DNA of 64,000 nt, taken from assembly GCF_003014695.1 (NCBI RefSeq), contig NZ_PYAS01000001.1, positions 62,001 to 126,000 of the forward strand, in the 5' to 3' direction. Made by a program: the position numbers and the translations under genes. The notes beneath the pieces were generated by a model. It did no database searches. It worked only from the letters and a program-made list of their open reading frames with translations, and had not been told where the DNA came from. The DNA is from Dyadobacter jiangsuensis. Its GTDB lineage: Bacteria > Bacteroidota > Bacteroidia > Cytophagales > Spirosomataceae. Of the stretch, positions 61,445 through 64,000 are shown in pieces (the stretch's first letter is position 1; each line of letters opens with the position of its first letter).

Positions 61445-64000
61445 TCAGTTTTGAACTACCACTTTAAATACGTCATTGCCAACACTCAGAAGGTAAAGCC
61501 CGTTTTGTAAGGAGCTCGTATCCAAAGGCTTTGTTGGGAGTACGGAAGATTCAAGAACGGAAATGCCCTGTGAATTCCTGATGAAATAGGGCTGGTTCCT
61601 GTTTTTGCTCACAATGTGAAGCCTGCCGCGTGACGGATTGGGATACACTTTTACCATGCTGTTGCCATCCCGGACAGCAATGATTTTAGAGTATTCGAAT
61701 GCGCCGTCGAAATCCAGTTGTTTGAGCCGGTAATAGGTAACGGCAGCAGGGTGGGGATCGTGGAATGAATAGGTATTGGCCACTTTTGAATCCGCATTCC
61801 CTTCCACAAAACCGATCTTTTCAAAAACGACCGCATCCTCGCTGCGCTCAATTTCGAAACCTTTGTTTTGGATTTCCGAAGCGGTTTTCCAGGTCAACCG
61901 ATTTCCCTCGGAAGTGTTTCGCCCTTCAAAACTGACGAGATCAACCGGCATGATCGCAAGGCACGTTTCTGAATTGACAATGGCAGGCCTGGAAGCGCAG
62001 CCAAGGCCATTACTGGCAATGTTGGCAGTATTGGTCGGGTCGGCCAGGTAAAAGCAAACACTTTTTACGCTGCAATCCGTGAGACTTAGCGCGTATAAGA
62101 TAGTTAACTCGGTAATGCCCTCAGGATCGACGTCGTCAAGTCCGGATAAACTTGTTAGCCCGTCGCCGGTTATGTTAATTTTTTCGATTGAAGTAATGCC
62201 ATTCAACCCGCTTAGACTGGTCACGGAATTGGCGCTGATGCTAAGCCTTTTAATCTTCGCGGCGGGGTTCAACCCGATGAAATTTTGTAATGTCCCATTG
62301 CTCACGGAAAGTTCTCCAAAACTAGTCACCGTTCCCAACCCTTCCAGGCTGCTTATCGGGCCTGAAATAAACAGGCCGTAACGGATGGTAGTAAGCGATG
62401 ACAATCCGTTGAGGCTTAGCAGGCCGCCTGAGTCAAGCCAAAATGCCCATATTTCGTTGACCGAACCCAGTCCCGATAAATCCAGCAGACTGGGATTGTT
62501 GCTGACAAGAATCTGATGGATGTATTTAACCATATTCAGGGTGCTGATGTCGCTCAATTTAGGATTGGCGAGGAACCGGATATAATATAGCGTATCCGTA
62601 TCCGGGAGGCCTGCCAGGCTTACCAGGTCCGGATTGAAGGCCAGTGAAATACCCCGGTAAAAATCCAGGTTGGGCAGCCCATTTAAATTAACCAGTTTGG
62701 TATTGCTTAAAGCAAGGGTATTCCCGATATGGGCAAGGTTGGTCGCACCCGTAAGCGAAGTCAGTGCAACGGCGTCTGTGATGGAGAAATTCCCATCAAC
62801 AGAATTCAATGCTGTCAGGCCTGTTAAGTTGGTAAGTTGAGGAAGCTTTTCAATAAAAATATGCCCTGTTTCAAAGTCCCAGAAAAGAACCGTCGTATCA
62901 AATTGAACGGTCGTTAATCCGCTCAATCCATTCAAGTTTTGAAGCAGCGGAGAGGAGCCGATAAATAAATTGCCTTTGATGGTGGTGATAGCGGAAAGGC
63001 CATTCAGATTAGTAATATCATTCCCGCGAATAGTGACTCCACCGGTGATTGAAGTACAGCCCGGAAAGGTAATACCAAAGTTATCAATGCTGGCCTGTGT
63101 AGAGAAACTGACACCTCCTGGCGGGCATAATGGCGCGGGACCTTCCACAAAAATGATGTCCGAGAACGAAATATCGCCATTCAGTTTTTCTTCTTTTACC
63201 CGATAGTAATTCTGATATCCGGGTGCTGTATCATCGTAATTGTAATTCTGCGGATTGGGTGAATCGCCATGGCTATTCACAAATCCAATGGCTGTAAATG
63301 CAAATGGTGTCGTGCCCCGCTCAATAGAAAAACCTTTTACGGCGTTTTCGGAAGTCGTTTGCCAGGTGAGCTGGATCTGCGTACCTGTTTTGGTGCCCTG
63401 TAAATTAACGATATCCGTCGGTGCCGCTACTCCCTGGCAGGTTGGCGACGAGGAAATTCCTGTGTAATTACAATCCGGGCCATTGTTGAATACGTCGAAA
63501 GGCCCCGTGCCATTTACCAAAAAGCGGCAGATGCTCTGGATGTTGCATTTTGTGAGGTTTGGGTTATTTATGATAAGCAACCCGCCAACAGTTTCAATCG
63601 CATAAAGATCTACCAGCGTGGTAATCGAGCTATTGGTAATACCGAGCGTGCCGGTAACGGTCTTCAAATTCGGCAAACCGCTGAGGCTTGAACATTCTAT
63701 AAATGTGAGTTCTCCGACCGTGGTAACATTTTCGAGACCGCTAAATCCATGACTTCCGGTTACCCGAAGCGTTATCGGCAAAGCGGTAATGGAGCTGAGC
63801 GCATTGTAATTCGAGATGCCTTTGTAGTCCCAGAAAGCACCGAGGGAGGTGAGCGATTCCAGCCCGTTCAGGCTCGTCAGGCCCGCATCGGCACTAATTG
63901 AAAGGCCTCCCATGGATGTGATCGAGTCGAACCCATCCAGGTCAGTCAGCAGGGTACAACCTGATACGGCCATTGCGTAGCCGACGGTTTCCAGTGACTC
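61445..64000 (-). CDS. Leucine-rich-repeat T9SS protein, C-terminal part (partial)
   Basis: The frame is open to the right edge and gives about 851 residues. It has two arrays of about 22-residue leucine-rich, receptor-L-like repeats (for example LNGLSAITTIKGNLFIGSSP), separated by an FnIII-like linker (IQLTWQTTSENAVKGFSIER). A second linker of the same kind follows (NRLTWKTASEIQNKGFEIER), then a T9SS type A sorting domain (VYPNPSRGRLHIV to the end). The protein should be secreted by T9SS and placed on the surface, where such repeats bind partners. The N-terminus and signal lie outside the window. Confidence 0.85.
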   Translation of the reverse strand, partial: ESLETVGYAMAVSGCTLLTDLDGFDSITSMGGLSISADAGLTSLNGLESLTSLGAFWDYKGISNYNALSSITALPITLRVTGSHGFSGLENVTTVGELTFIECSSLSGLPNLKTVTGTLGITNSSITTLVDLYAIETVGGLLIINNPNLTKCNIQSICRFLVNGTGPFDVFNNGPDCNYTGISSSPTCQGVAAPTDIVNLQGTKTGTQIQLTWQTTSENAVKGFSIERGTTPFAFTAIGFVNSHGDSPNPQNYNYDDTAPGYQNYYRVKEEKLNGDISFSDIIFVEGPAPLCPPGGVSFSTQASIDNFGITFPGCTSITGGVTIRGNDITNLNGLSAITTIKGNLFIGSSPLLQNLNGLSGLTTVQFDTTVLFWDFETGHIFIEKLPQLTNLTGLTALNSVDGNFSITDAVALTSLTGATNLAHIGNTLALSNTKLVNLNGLPNLDFYRGISLAFNPDLVSLAGLPDTDTLYYIRFLANPKLSDISTLNMVKYIHQILVSNNPSLLDLSGLGSVNEIWAFWLDSGGLLSLNGLSSLTTIRYGLFISGPISSLEGLGTVTSFGELSVSNGTLQNFIGLNPAAKIKRLSISANSVTSLSGLNGITSIEKINITGDGLTSLSGLDDVDPEGITELTILYALSLTDCSVKSVCFYLADPTNTANIASNGLGCASRPAIVNSETCLAIMPVDLVSFEGRNTSEGNRLTWKTASEIQNKGFEIERSEDAVVFEKIGFVEGNADSKVANTYSFHDPHPAAVTYYRLKQLDFDGAFEYSKIIAVRDGNSMVKVYPNPSRGRLHIVSKNRNQPYFIRNSQGISVLESSVLPTKPLDTSSLQNGLYLLSVGNDVFKVVVQN

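Overview
The window looks like chromosomal DNA of a Bacteroidota bacterium of the order Cytophagales, most likely Dyadobacter or a close relative in the Spirosomaceae. The evidence is two SusC/SusD pairs, an ECF sigma factor with a FecR anti-sigma factor, three large proteins ending in type IX secretion (T9SS) sorting domains, a hybrid reporter-type histidine kinase with beta-propeller repeats, and promoters of the Bacteroidota TTTG/TAnnTTTG type. The genus is an inference from gene content. No tRNA, rRNA, CRISPR array, prophage or complete insertion sequence was seen.

Left part (1-9.4 kb): the start of an RND efflux adaptor gene runs off the left edge. It is divergent from an Fe-S type HTH regulator (562-1191), and the two share overlapping promoters with a 12-bp direct repeat. 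A CHAT-domain peptidase gene with a membrane partner gene follows (1330-2976). Next come a membrane-bound AraC-type regulator, a decayed stretch (truncated PIG-L deacetylase and a frameshifted serine hydrolase), small NTF2-like and GNAT genes, and then an ECF sigma factor and FecR.

Nutrient locus 1 (7.6-16.4 kb): sigma factor, FecR, SusC with an STN signalling domain, SusD, a DUF5077/DUF3472 lipoprotein and a discoidin-type lipoprotein form one system closed by a strong terminator. From 16.5 to 30.8 kb are mostly single genes: a DUF808 membrane protein, a T9SS beta-helix protein, NamZ (with a remnant of a second copy 1.1 kb away), lipoproteins, a MacB/FtsX-type permease, an unclassified Tat-like TIM-barrel protein, a Ca2+/H+ antiporter and a DoxX-like protein.

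Signalling block (30.8-38.6 kb): a propeller histidine kinase, a LuxR-type response regulator and a 1342-residue T9SS beta-helix protein lie in a row. The regulator and T9SS genes share a CCCAAAAGAGGG box at exactly the same distance from a TAnnTTTG-like element, so the T9SS protein is a likely target of this two-component system.

Right part (38.6-64 kb): a MocR-type regulator with a frameshifted C-terminus comes first. It is followed by a compact five-gene minus-strand operon (ThiL-like kinase, BtaA-like DUF3419 transferase, GNAT, diacylglycerol kinase, UbiA prenyltransferase), which is the best candidate for an undescribed lipid pathway here. Nutrient locus 2 follows (SusC, SusD, Gfo/Idh/MocA oxidoreductase, PmoA-like protein, with a divergent DapA-like lyase). 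The window closes with a CopB-type copper ATPase, a PAS histidine kinase, a GlxA-type regulator divergent from SRPBCC and SDR genes, and the C-terminal part of a leucine-rich-repeat T9SS protein that runs off the right edge.
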